Origin: Allomyces macrogynus ATCC 38327
Lineage: Eukaryota; Blastocladiomycota; Blastocladiomycetes; Blastocladiales; Blastocladiaceae
DNA length: 64,000 bases
Direction of reading: 5' to 3'
Assembly: GCA_000151295.1 (NCBI GenBank)
Contig: GG745331.1
Span: 425,650-489,649, forward strand
The stretch's first letter is position 1, and every line of letters begins with the position of its first letter. Under the pieces are notes generated by a model. That model had not been told where the DNA came from. It saw nothing but the letters and a program-made list of their open reading frames with translations, and ran no database searches. The translations under genes were made by a program, and so were the position numbers. Positions 12,901-25,325 of this stretch are shown here, piece by piece.

Positions 12901-15900
12901 GGGTCGCAGGTCTGGTGGACGTGGGAGGTCGAGGACACGTTCAAGAAATTCAAGAAGGGCCAAAAGCTCGCCATGAAACTGTTATCGGTGCAGTTGGCCG
13001 CGCAGCTCGAGCAACTCGTCGTGTCGGTGCGCAGCCAGCTCACGCCCAACGAGCGTAAAAAGATCAACGCGCAGATCATTGTCGACGTGCACGCGCGCGA
13101 TATTGTCGACCGGTTCGTGCGCGACTCGATCATGGACGAGAACGAGTTCGAGTGGGAAAGTCAGCTGCGTTTCTATTGGAACCAGGACCGCGACGAGCTG
13201 ATCGTGTGCCAGTGCAACGGCGTTTTCGACTACGGCTACGAGTACATGGGGCTCAACGGACGACTCGTCATCACGCCGCTCACGGATCGCTGCTATCTGA
13301 CACTCACGCAGGCGCTCAGCATGAAGCTCGGCGGCGCGCCAGCGGGTCCGGCCGGCACGGGCAAGACCGAGACGGTCAAGGACTTGGCTAAGGCGCTGGG
13401 CCTGCTGTGCATGGTCACCAATTGCGGCGAAGGCATGGATTACCAGGCCATGGGCAAGATTTTCTCGGGGCTCGTGCAGACGGGCGCGTGGGGCTGCTTC
13501 GACGAGTTCAACCGCATCGAGCTCGCCGTGCTCTCGGTCATTGCCGCGCAGATTCGCACGATCCAGAGCGCCATGATCATGAACCTGCGCAAGTTCCAGT
13601 TTGAGGGCTGCGAGCTCAACTTGGAAAAGACCATGGGCATCTTCATCACCATGAACCCGGGTTACGCGGGCCGCACCGAGCTGCCCGACAACCTCAAGGC
13701 GCTGTTCCGTCCTGTCGTTATGGTCGTGCCGGATCTCGAGCTCATTTGTGAGATCATGCTCTTTTCGGAGGGTTTTTCGATGGCCAAGACGCTGGCCAAG
13801 AAGATGGTGGTGCTCTACAAGCTGGCCAAGGGCCAGTTGTCGAAGCAGCATCACTACGATTTTGGGCTCCGTGCGCTCAAGTCGGTGCTGGTCATGGCCG
13901 GGTCGCTCAAGCGTGGTTCGCCCGACCTCAACGAGGACGTGGTGCTGATGCGCGCGCTGCGCGACATGAACCTGCCTAAGTTTGTCTTTGACGATGTACC
14001 ACTGTTCATGGGCCTCATTGGCGATCTGTTCCCGGGGCTCGACTGCCCGCGCGTGCGATACCCCGACTTTAATGACGCGGTCGAGCAGGTCGTGCACGAG
14101 CTCAGCCTGATCCAGCTGCCAGTGCAAATCGACAAGGTTGTCCAAGTCTACGAGACGATCATGACGCGGCACACGACCATGATTGTTGGCCCGTCGGGCG
14201 GCGGCAAGTCGGTCGTGATTGACCTGCTCGCCAAGGCGCAGACCAAGCTCGGGCTCGTGACGCGCATCTACACGCTCAACCCCAAGGCCGTGAGTGTGAA
14301 CGAGCTCTACGGTATTCTCGACCCGGACACGCGCGACTGGACCGATGGCCTGCTCTCCAACATTTTCCGCGAAATCAACAAGCCCACCGACAAGCGCGAG
14401 CGCAAGTACATTTGTTTTGACGGCGACGTGGACGCCGTGTGGGTCGAGAACATGAACTCGGTCATGGACGATAACCGGCTACTGACGCTGCCCAACGGCG
14501 AGCGCATCCGGCTGCAAAAGCACTGCGCCCTGTTTTTCGAGGTCGGCGATTTGCAGTACGCGTCGCCCGCTACCGTGTCGCGCTGCGGTATGGTCTACCT
14601 CGATCCGAAAAACCTCGGCTACAAGCCCTACTATGACCGGTGGTGCAAGGCGTTTGAGGACAAGGCACTCGGCGAGACGCTCGGCAAGATGTTTGTCAAG
14701 TACGTGCCGCCGCTCATGGATTTGATGCTCGACGCGGTGTTTGCCGGCGTCAATGTCGACCCAATGGCGCGCGTCATCAACACGACCCCAATTGCCATGG
14801 TCACGCAGCTGTGCACGATGTGCGAGTCGCAAGTGCGCGACCCGAAAGTCGTGAGCTCGCCGAAAGCGATCGAGGCCGTCTTTGTCCAGTCGCTCGTGTG
14901 GTCGATTGGTGCGTTGCTCGTCGAGCGCGACCGCCACCAGTTTAGCGAGTGCATCAAGAAGCTCGCGGAAATGTCACTCATCAACACGGCCGGCACCATC
15001 AACGTTGGCGAGCTGCCGGGCACCGACAAGTCGCTGTTTGATTACCGGTTCGACACAGACGAGTTGCAGTGGCGCCCGTGGAGTCACTATGTGCAGCCGT
15101 ACCACCACGACCGGTCGATGCCGTTCCACCGGATTTTGGTCCCAACCACCGATACGGCGCGGTACATTTGGCTGCTCGAGCGCGTGGCATCGCTGCGGAA
15201 ACCGGTCCTGTTTGTCGGCGACGTGGGCACGTCCAAGACGGTGACCGTCAACACGTTCCTGCGCTCGTTGCCGTCGCAAGAGTACATGATCCTCTCCATG
15301 AACCTGTCGTCACGCACGTCGAGTATCGACGTGCAGCGCAACATTGAGGCCAACGTCGAGAAGCGCACCAAGGACACGTACGGCCCCGCATCGGGCAAGA
15401 AGCTCTACGTGTTCATTGACGACTTGAACATGCCGCAAAAGGACACGTACGGCACGCAGCAGCCGATTGCCCTGCTCAAGATTCTCATTGAGCGCGGCGG
15501 CTTCTACGAGCGCGGCAAGGAGCTCTTTTGGAAGAACATGAAGGACCTGCTCTTTGTCGGAGCCATGGGCACGCCGGGCGGTGGGCGCAACGAGATTGAC
15601 CCGCGGTTCGCGTCGCTGTTCAGCGTCTTCAATTTGGCGTTCCCGTCGGCCGAGTCGCTCGCGTCAATTTACACGTCGATTCTCTCGGGCCACGTCCAGC
15701 CGCATTTCTCGCGCGAGATTCAAGACCTGTGCGATAATATCACGCGCATGACGCTGCAGCTCTACCGCAGCATCGTCGACACGCTCCCGCCGACGCCCAA
15801 CAAGTTCCACTACATTTTTAACCTGCGCGATATCTCGCGCGTGTATGAAGGTCTGCTGCAGTCGACGCCCGACCATTTCTCAACCAAGACGCAGTTTGTG

Positions 15901-18900
15901 CGGCTCTGGCGCAACGAGTGCCTGCGCGTGTTCTACGACCGGCTCATCAACGACGAGGACAAGCACATTGTCTCGCGCAAACTCAACGACCTGATCCGTG
16001 ACCTGTTCCCGAGCGACGCCGACGAGGCCTACGTAACGCGCAACCCATGCCTGTTTGGCGATTATCGCCACGCGCTGCGCGAGGCCGACGGCGTCGCGCG
16101 GCTCTACGAGGACCTGCTCGACTACTCGGCGATTCGCCCGCTCTTCCAGGAGATTTCGGAAGAGTACAACGAGACCAACAACCCGATGCATCTCGTCCTG
16201 TTTGAAGAGGCGCTCGAGCACCTTACGCGCATCCACCGCGCGATTCGCTCGCCCAAGGGCCACGCGCTCTTGGTCGGGGTCGGCGGCAGTGGCAAGCAGT
16301 CGCTGACACGGCTCGCCGCGTTCACGGCCGGGTACAAGGTGTTTGAAATCTCGCTTTCGCGCGGGTACTCGGAGGTCGATTTCCGCGAATCGCTCAAGAC
16401 GCTCTATGGGGAGCTCGGTAGCGGCAAGAAAATGGTCTTCCTCTTCACCGACGCGCACGTGGTGCAAGAAGGGTTCCTCGAGCTCGTCAACAACATGCTG
16501 ACGGTCGGCATTGTCCCGACGCTCTACGCCGAGGACGAAAAGGAGGCCGTGCTCGGCACCGTGCGCGACGAAGTGACCAAGGCCGGCATGGTCGCGTCGC
16601 GCGAAAACTGCTGGCAGTACTTTGTGCAAAAGTGCAGCATGAACTTGCACATTGTGCTGTGCATGTCGCCGCAGGGTGACAAGCTGCGTGAGCGCTGCCG
16701 CAATTTCCCGGGCCTCGTCAGCAACACGGTGATCGACTGGTTCCCGCCCTGGCCCGAGGAGGCGCTGCGGTCGGTCGCCGAGACGTTTTTGGGCGCGGCC
16801 GTGCCCGCCGAGCTCAAGGAGCCGATCGTGTCGCACATGGTCCAGGTGCACTTGTCGATTAGCGTCGCGTCGGCCGAGTTTTTGCAGCGCTGGCGGCGCA
16901 CCAATTTTGTCACGCCGAAAAACTATCTCGACTACGTCAACTTTTACATTACGCTGCTCAAGGAGCAGCGCGACATGAACGGCAAGCTATGCACGCGTCT
17001 CGAGTCCGGGCTCGCCAAACTCGACGAGGCATCGGTGCAGATCAAGGACTTGGGTGCCAAGCTCGCTGAGCAGAACGTCATGGTCAAGGAAAAGAGCGAG
17101 GCGTGCCAAGCGCTGCTCGAGGTGATTACGACGCAAACGGCGCAAGCCGAGGAAAAGAAGGATTTGGCCATGAAAAAGGAGACGGAGCTCGATGCTCAGA
17201 ACCAGCAGATTGCCAAGGACAAGGAAGAGGCCGAGGTGGCACTCGCTGAGGCGTTGCCCGCGCTCGAGCAGGCTCGTACCGCACTCAACAAGCTGTCGGC
17301 GGCTGATATTACCGAACTGCGCTCGTTTGCCAAGCCGCCGCGCGAGGTGCAAAAAGTGTGCGAGTGTGTTTGCGTGATCAAGGGCATCAAGGACGTGAGT
17401 TGGAAGTCGGCCAAGACCATGATGTCGGCGATTGATTTCCGCGCGTCGCTCACAACCATGGACGTGGACGCGATCTCGGCCAACCAGGTCAAGATGGTCA
17501 AGACCATTTTGCGCGAGCTCGACGTGACCGTGGAGCGCATGGCCGAGATTTCGTCGGCCGGGTCCGGGCTCTACATTTTCGTGCTCGCCGTGGTCGGGTA
17601 CTGCAACGTGGCCAAGACGATCCAGCCCAAGCGCTTGGCCGTGGCGACGCTCGAGCGCAATCTCGCGCAGAGCAAGGCCGAATACGAGAAGATCACGCGC
17701 GAGCTTGTGAAGCTCAACCAGAACCTCGCTCAGCTGCAGGTGCAGTTCCAGCAGGCGCGGTCCGAGCAAATGGAGCTGAAGGAAATGGCCGAGATCATGC
17801 AGCGCCGGCTCGACGCGGCCGACAAGCTCATTTCGGGTTTGCAGTCGGAAAAGATTCGGTGGAGCAGCGACCTCAAGACGCTTCAGGAGCAGCGCAACCA
17901 GCTCGTTGGTGACTGTCTGATCGTGTCGGGTTTCATGAGCTACACGGGCGCGTTCAATTGGGAGTTCCGGCATGAGCTCATGAAGGTCAAGTGGATGGAG
18001 GACTTGGTTCCGCCGCGCCGTGCCGCCTGACCAAGGACTTCGCGTGACGCGAATGATGACGACCGAGGTCGAGCTGAGTCAAATGGGCGAGCGAGGGGCT
18101 GCCGGCAGACGACCTGAGTGTTCAAAACGGTATTCTCACGACGCGCGGCAGCCGGTACCCGCTGTGCATTGACCCGCAGCAGCAGGCCCATCAACTGGAT
18201 TAAAAAAGCCCGAGGCGCCGAATGGGCTCAAAGTCAGCACGTTCAACGACTCTGATTTCCTCAAGCAGCTCGAAATGGCCATCACCTACGGGTTCCCGTT
18301 CCTGTTCGAGGACGTTGACGAGTATATCGACCCGGTCATTGATAACGTGCTTGAGCGCAACATCAAGACGGCCGGCAGCCGCAAATTTATTGTGCTCGGC
18401 GACAAGGAGGTCGATTTTGACCCGAACTTCCGGCTCTACATGACGTCCAAGCTGTCGAACCCGACCTACTCGGCCAAGGTGTTTGGCAGCTGCACGGTCA
18501 TTAACTACTCGGTCACGCTCAAGGGCTTACAGGACCAGCTGCTGAACGTGGTCGTTGGGCACGAGCGGCGCGAGCTCGAGGAGCAACGCGAGCGTCTCGT
18601 GCAGGAAATGAGCAGCAACAAGACACTGCTCAAAGAGCTCGAGGACACGCTGCTGCGCGAGTTGGCGTCGTCGACGGGCATGATTCTCGACAACACGGAG
18701 CTCATCAAGACGCTCGAGGAAACCAAGACCAAAGCCACCGAAATTGCGCAAAAGCTCGTGCTGGCCAACCAGACGGCTAAGGACGTTGAGCAATCGCGCG
18801 ACGGGTACCGGCCCGTGGCCAAGTGCGGCGCCATCTTGTACTTTGTCTTGGCCGAGCTGTCGGTGATCAACCCAATGTACGAGTACTCGCTCGCGGCCTT

Positions 18901-21262
18901 CCTCGAGGTCTTCAACACATCGCTCGACCGCAGCAAGACCGACCCGGTTCTGTCCAAGCGGCTCGCCAAAATCTCGGACACGCTCAAGTACTCGGTCTAC
19001 TGCTACGCCTGCACGGGCCTGTTTGAGCGGCACAAGCTCATGTTCTCGCTGCAAATGACCATCAAGCTCATGGAGGGCGACGAGACTATGGACCCGACCG
19101 AGCTCGACTTCTTCCTGAAGGGCAACACATCGCTCGAATTGCCCGGGTACCCGAAGCCAGATTGGATCAGTCTGCAAGGGTGGAAGGACTTGTGCAAGCT
19201 CGGCGAGTTTACCGCATTCAAGTCGCTGATTCAAGAGATTCAGTCGAACCCGGGTGCGTGGCGCAAGTGGATCGATCACGATGCGCCCGAAACGATTGCA
19301 GCGCCCTTGACCAACGTCTCGTCGCTGATGCCTTTCCAAAATCTGTGCCTGCTCCGCTGCGTGCGCCCGGACCGCGTCTACAATGCCGCGACGAGCTTTG
19401 TCATTTCGCAAATGGGCGAAAAGTACGTGATGCCCCCGGTCATCAACTATCAGAGCGTGTTTGAGCAGTCGTCGCCGACGACGGCGGTCGTGTTTATCTT
19501 AAGTCCGGGTGCCGATCCGGCCAGCGATGTGGCCAAGCTCGCCGAGTCGACGGGCTTTGGTGGGAACCGGCTCAAGTTTTTGTCGCTCGGTCAGGGCCAA
19601 GGCCCGATCGCGCTGCAGCTGCTCGAAATGGCCGTCGCGCGCGGGCAATGGCTCATGCTGCAAAACTGCCACTTGCTTGTGGCCTGGCTCCGGCAACTCG
19701 AAAAGGTGCTCGACAAGATTGAAAAGCCGCACAAGGACTTCCGACTTTGGCTGACGACCGAGCCCACGTCGTCGTTCCCGATTGGGATTCTGCAGCGGTC
19801 GCTGAAAGTCGTAACGGAGCCGCCCAACGGCCTCAAGCTCAACTTGCGCGCAACCTACTTCCGCGTGACCGAGGACATGCTCGCCGAGAGCCCGCACCCG
19901 GCGTTCCGGCCGCTCGCCTACGTGCTCGCCTTCTTCCATGCCGTTGTGCAGGAGCGCAGCAAGTACGGCAAGATTGGGTGGAACGTCAAGTACGACTTCA
20001 ACGAGTCCGACTTCCGCGTGTCGTTCAGCACGCTGAAAATCTACCTCAACAAGAGCATGGACAAGATTCCGTGGAGCACGCTGCGGTACCTGATTGGTGA
20101 GACGACCTACGGCGGGCGTGTGACCGACGAGTACGACCGACGCGTCGTCAACACCTACCTCGAAGAGTACATGGGCGACTTTGTCTTTGACACGCACCAG
20201 CGCTTCTTCTTCTTCAAGAACGACGCGGTCCAGTACGCGGTCCCGCTGCAGGGCACGCGTGACGAGTACTTGTCGGTTGTCGAGGCCCTGCCGCTCACTA
20301 ACGCGCCTGACGTTTTTGGGTTGCACCCGGACGCGGAAATCGGGTATCTTACCAACTTTGTCCGCGACATGTGGGCGCACTTGGTCGCACTGCAGCCGCG
20401 GCGCATGGCCGGTGCTGGCGGCATGTCGCGCGACGACATGATTTCCAACACGGCCAAGGAAATCCTGTCGCGGATCCCACAGGCCGTGGACGTGCTCAAG
20501 ATCCGCAAGCATTTCGGCACGCCGACGCCGACACAGATTGTGCTTCTACAGGAGCTCGAGCGGTGGAACTTGCTCGTGGAGCGCATGGCCTCGTCGCTCA
20601 AGGATTTGCAGCGCGCGCTCAAGGGCGAGATTGGCATGTCGCAAAAGCTTGACGAGTTGGCCAGCAACCTGTTCAACGGCACGCTGCCGACGCAGTGGAA
20701 GACGCTCGCGCCGCAAACGGAAAAGAGCCTCGGCAGTTGGATGGCGCATTTCGAGCGTCGGTACCAGCAGTACACGAGTTGGATCAAGAACGGCGAGCCG
20801 AATGTCATGTGGCTCAGTGGCCTCCACGTCCCCGAGTCGTACTTGACGGCGCTCGTGCAGGTCGCGTGTCGCAAGAACGGGTGGTCGCTCGACCGATCGA
20901 CGCTCTACACGCAAGTGACCGAGTTCCAGGACCCAAAGGAGGTCACCGAGCGACCCGCGCTCGGGTGCTACATCGAGGGGCTTTCGCTCGAGGGCGCGCG
21001 GTGGAACCTGGCCACGGGCAGCCTCGACCGATTGATCCCTGGGTCTGGACTCGTGCAGCCGCTGCCGATTCTACGAATCATCCCAATCGAGCTGGCCAAA
21101 CTCAAGCTCATCAACACATTCAAGACACCCGTCTACACGACGTCGCAGCGCCGGAACGCGGCCGGTGTTGGGTGGGTGTTTGACGCCGACCTGGCCACCA
21201 AAAACCACCCAAGCCATTGGGTGCTCCAAGGCGTGTGCCTCGTCATGAACACGACGGACTGA
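6959..21262 (+). CDS. Axonemal inner-arm dynein heavy chain, DNAH10 type (I1/f beta-like)
   Basis: The ATG at 6959 opens a gene of about 4,690 codons, close to the usual 4,400-4,700. Introns: one between about 7660 and 7780 (edges uncertain), 8966-9042, and 9597-9675; the rest is one huge exon. The N-terminal tail and linker come first. P-loops follow at 13345-13368 (AAA1, GPAGTGKT, with Walker B CFDEFNRI near 13495), 14188-14211 (AAA2, GPSGGGKS), 15217-15240 (AAA3, GDVGTSKT) and 16276-16299 (AAA4, GVGGSGKQ). The stalk coiled coils lie near 16980-17900, then AAA5, AAA6 and the C-terminal domain ending in [13 protein letters not shown]. The GVGGSGKQ loop and the stretch around [10 protein letters not shown] and FLFTDAHV fit DNAH10, the beta chain of inner arm f/I1, and not cytoplasmic dynein. 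Odd points: a poly-Ala run (7948-7986), a Gly-rich insert (12091-12123) and a cluster of frame breaks at 18010-18235. Confidence 0.93.
7948..7986 (+). repeat. Alanine-codon run inside the dynein N-terminus
   Basis: About a dozen consecutive Ala codons (GCG/GCA/GCT) in the N-terminal tail, between the first conserved block (EVYLPLL) and the next. This is a lineage-specific low-complexity insertion and not part of the conserved fold. Confidence 0.7.
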
Positions 21263-21439
21263 GAGAAGGGTCAAGACTGGGTGGAGAGTGGACTGGATGC
21301 GTCGCTGTACTTTTGTATCGGTCGAATTGCGCATTTTGTTGCCTTGTGGTTCTCTTGCTTTTGTCCACGTTCGTCAGAAGATGGCTCGCTTCACTTCATT
21401 GGCCAAGCAGTTGACCTCACGTTCGCGAATCACATAACG

Positions 21440-22863
21440 TCAAGTCTCAACTGCAAAATCCAACGGCGGTACACCCACAAACCTCGGCGGGTCAGTCGCG
21501 CTCCTTGCTCGGTTTTTGTCGTGCGGCAGCGAGAGTAGGCCCGACTGCTGGTCGCCAGTTGGCAGATTCGAGAACGTGCTCTTTGCGTCGTCGGCATGGC
21601 GGCTGGGAAGAAACGAGTGCGACGCGGTAATGCGCGCACTGCCCTTGGCCTTGCGGCTCATGATCTCGGCAAGCACCTCGAGGAACGAGCAGTACATGTG
21701 CAAGCGAATCGCCTACATCGGCAGTCGGTGTGCGTGAGCGCGGCTGCAGGTCAGAAACGGTTGGAAAACGAGCGCGCACACACCTGCGCCAAATACACGG
21801 TCGACCAGCACGGGTCCAGTTCCGGGTTGATCAGAACCATCAGATTGATGAAGACCATCACGGCGCACTCGACGCCCAGATACACGTGCGCTGTGGTGAG
21901 GAGCGACGCGAGACCACGGCGGAGCGGGACATGTGCCACGCTTGTCGCCACGCCGAGACTGCGGATATGCCGCAGAAAGAGAACCGACATGATCACGTTG
22001 AGAGCGATGTCCCAAAACGAGCAGGCTAAATCCAAAGCGCCGCACTGATCAACAACCTTCCTTTTCCCGTGAGTCTCAAGGGGTTCAGTGCGGAGGGCAA
22101 TACGGACCAACAGTCAGTACCTCGCCAACAGGGGCGAGGGAAAGATTCATGAGCGACCCTGGTACGACCCATTGTACGACCTGGAGCAGGACCGAGACCG
22201 TCGCAAAAAGAATGAAGAGCACGACCGTGAGCAGCAATGCGCGTTGGGCCCATGCAGAGGAGAGGTCGGCAGGAGATGTGTCGCGCAATCTGGATGGGCA
22301 GCACAAATACACAGGACATGAGCTGAAGTGGGTTCCTTGCCGGGTGGAGAAGCTGGATCCGGACCGCAGATAGTTTAGCAGCGTGAATCCGATCCCTGGC
22401 GAGAGGTGCACCGTAATATTATGTCAAATCGTGGGGTGTCGCATCGTGCACGCATCATGCACAATAATAACGTACAGGACACCCAAAAGAAAGCCAGGGC
22501 CGCGTATTGGAGAAGCAAACCACTTTCTATCAATGTTGATGTCTCGCTCACGCCGTAGTTCGGGTCTTGGTACCCGAAATTGGTCAGGCCAAGGTCGATC
22601 GTGTGTGACGCCGTAATGGCGGCCAGGGCGAGATAGTAGCGCGACCGGTTGCCGAGATAGAGGCGCACCGACGTGGCCAACGTCTTGACATTCAACGTCA
22701 TCGCAGACCCCAGCAAGAATGCCGAGGAGGACCAAAGGAAGACAGGCTATCATTGAGCAAAATCACCGGGAGCATCCTCAGCACTGTGCCGAATTTCTCC
22801 ACCATCTGGCTTTGTGGTCACCCAACACGCCAGCGAATTCGCTATTACCTCGGTGATAGCCAT
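21440..22863 (-). CDS. Multi-pass membrane protein, tandem copy A (unknown family)
   Basis: The first exon encodes only MAITE (22863-22849). After an intron, exon 2 starts at 22746 with PVFLWSSSAFLLG. Later exons carry further hydrophobic segments and the blocks SRYYLALAA, LRDTSPADLSS, FLRHIRSLGV and CWSTVYLAQ. A final exon begins AIRLHMYCSFLEV (acceptor TAG) and continues through a hydrophilic tail to the stop at 21440. I count about six or seven membrane segments. All blocks recur in the same order in copy B at 23313-24893, which confirms the exon reading. No signal peptide, enzyme motif or named domain is recognised; a receptor or transporter role would be guesswork. Internal splice sites between about 22300 and 22450 and near 22050 are not fully resolved. 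Confidence 0.7.
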
Positions 22864-23312
22864 GGTTCACCACGAGCTGCAGCAAACAATCAGCGGCGCG
22901 CAACGACAGGCGCGTGATTCGGTTGCCGGTGCAAAGGGTTGTCCGCTTGTCGCCATGTGTCGAATCCCTGAACGATTGCAAGTGCAATATTGGTGGGTTC
23001 GACGTTGTTTGCAGAGGGTTACACGTAAAAGAAGGGAAAAGACCGGCCCGGAAGCAGTGTGGCCTGCCTGCGACCCGCGATGCACAGCCCTTCAAAGTGA
23101 TACGCGATTTGCATGTGAAGGATGGTGCGGAGCAACCTCGCGCTGGGACAAACACTGCGCTCTTGATTCGCGGTCTTTGCCATTCATATAAATGGAGACT
23201 GAGAATTGCTTCCGAGCTTCAAAACATTCGGCAGCGGCCCTTAGCATCCTAGATGGTCTCAAACACGTGGATCTTCTGCAGGGCGCACCTGTTCATTCTC
23301 TTCCAGCTGAAA
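22864..23312. other. Spacer between the two tandem membrane-protein genes
   Basis: No gene recognised. It should contain the promoter of copy A (minus strand, start at 22863) and the 3' end region of copy B. Confidence 0.5.
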
Positions 23313-24893
23313 TTAAAATTTTGTCAACAAAGTCGGTTCCTTTGGTTGACGACGGGTGGAGAGTCTCATTATGCACACTTCCTGTTTGTAACGCTCCAAG
23401 AAGAATATGGAAAAAACCACGATCCGTCTTCCTTTTTGAGCGAACGGTTGGTTGCTCGGCCCGATAATCTCACATGCATTTCTCTCCAGTCCACACGCCA
23501 ATCTACATCGAGTCTCCGCTGTAGCCAAGCCCAATGGCGACGATTCTGACCTCGGCGTCTCGGTCGCGCTCCTTGATCGCGTTAAGTCGCACGACGGCGA
23601 GATCATGCCTGGCTGCTGGTCAGTGCGCAGTTGTGAGTGCGTGACGCCCTTGGCGCCTTCGACCGGGCGACCTGGAAGACCCGAGTGCGATGCGGCAGCG
23701 CGCGTGCCACTCCTCCGCTTGCGGCTCATGATCTTGGTGATCACCTCGAGGAACGAGGAGTACATGTGCAGGCGAATGGCCTCCATCGACAGCCGGCGAA
23801 CGTGGGAGTAATCGCGGGGCAGTAGCAGCAGCAAGAAATCGAGCACGCGCATACCTGTGCCAAATACACGGTCGACCAGCACGGGTCCGTTTCCGGACTG
23901 ATCAGAACCAGGAAATAGACGCTGATAAAAACGACACACTCGACGCAAAGGTACAGGTACGACGTGGTGAGAAGCGACGCGAGACCATGGCGCAACGCCG
24001 GGACCGATGATGAGCTGCGAGTTGAGACGCCGAGACTGCGAATGTGCCGCATAAGAGCACTGACAAGAGCACGTTGAGAGCCAATCACGAGGAGACTAGG
24101 ATGCGCGCAGTGATGAGGAACGCTTGCTTGGATGCTAGGTTCGGGAAGAGGGTAACACGGACCAACAAGCAAAATGACGGAATCTGGATAAATGGAAAAA
24201 TTACTGATGGATTCCGGCGCGGCCCACTGAATTGCTTGGACCAGCACCGAAACTGTCGCGAGAAGCGTAAACAAAACGACCAGGAATAGCACCGTGCGCC
24301 GCGTGTACGTGGAGGACAGATAGGCAGGAGACGTATCCCGTAAGCTTGGAGAGCAGAAGACAAGCGAGAAATGAGTTGGAATCAGTGCCGTTTCTGGTGG
24401 AGAAGGTGGATCCGGACCGTATATAGTTGAGCACTGTAAGCCGACCCCTGGTGAGCGATGCCGCACGGACGTTGCCAGTTCGCAGACTGGTGAGAGCACG
24501 CAGCAAAACGAGCAAGATGGGAAGCGCACATGATGTCCAATCGAAGACGAGACCAGTGCCTTCAAAAACAAGATAGTTTGCGGTTAATTTTACTTGCCCC
24601 CTCCAATTGACGGACGGGACTTGGGTGCCGACATTGCTCAAGTAAAGATCGATCATGTGTGACGCTGCGAAGCCCGCCATGGCGAGATAATATCGTGACC
24701 GCTTGCCGAGATAGAGGTGCACGGACGTTCTCAGCGTCTTGATATCGAGCATGACAGTGCATCCAAGCAGAAAAGCCGAAGAGGACCAGAGAGAGGGCTT
24801 CGGTCGCGCAGAGAGCGTGATCAGCTCGGCCGGCTGGATTCAGGACCCAACGTGATGCGAGATTTCACTGATCAATACCTCGGTAATCGCCAT
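23313..24893 (-). CDS. Multi-pass membrane protein, tandem copy B (unknown family)
   Basis: Same architecture as copy A. Exon 1 encodes MAITE (24893-24879). Exon 2 starts at 24833 and encodes PAELITLSARPK, then SLWSSSAFLLG and SRYYLAMAGF. Later exons carry LRDTSPAYLSS, MRHIRSLGV and CWSTVYLAQ, and the last exon starts near AIRLHMYSSFLEV. The hydrophilic tail is longer than in copy A and ends at 23313. One intron ends in CTTCTCCACCAG. Matching exon-intron order and phases show that the two genes arose by tandem duplication. Their tails differ, so some divergence has occurred. Function is unknown; exact inner splice sites are partly inferred from alignment with copy A. Confidence 0.7.
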
Positions 24894-25325
24894 GGTTGGT
24901 TCACAGGTCGCAGCAGGGTTCCAGATTTGGAATGTTGGTCTCTCTCGTCGTCGCTCGGTCGGATCCCAATACGCTCGCCGAGAGCAAATTCAAGCTTGGT
25001 GGATGGCGTGTAAATTGCGGGTGGCTGTATGCCCGCAATGGATCAGGTGGAATGAGCTGATGATTGTCGAAGACAGTATCTTGACTCATCACATGAAGCC
25101 AGACACAACAAGACGAGATTCAAATCTGGAGCTCATGGAAGCGAATCTCACTCTGGTTCAAAGTTTTCAAGGCAACATGGACGAGCATATGATATATTAT
25201 CTGGAATCGCGGAGGTCTCAGCAACCGGCAAACATACGTGAAGAATGCAAACTGCAAGAGCCCGACCGAAGCCAAAAAATGGGCGCATCGCGATTATACG
25301 TCACCTCGCACATAGCGACGCGATT
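24894..25325. other. Intergenic stretch between copy B and the lectin gene
   Basis: No gene recognised. It contains the upstream region of copy B and the 3' flank of the lectin-domain gene. Confidence 0.5.
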
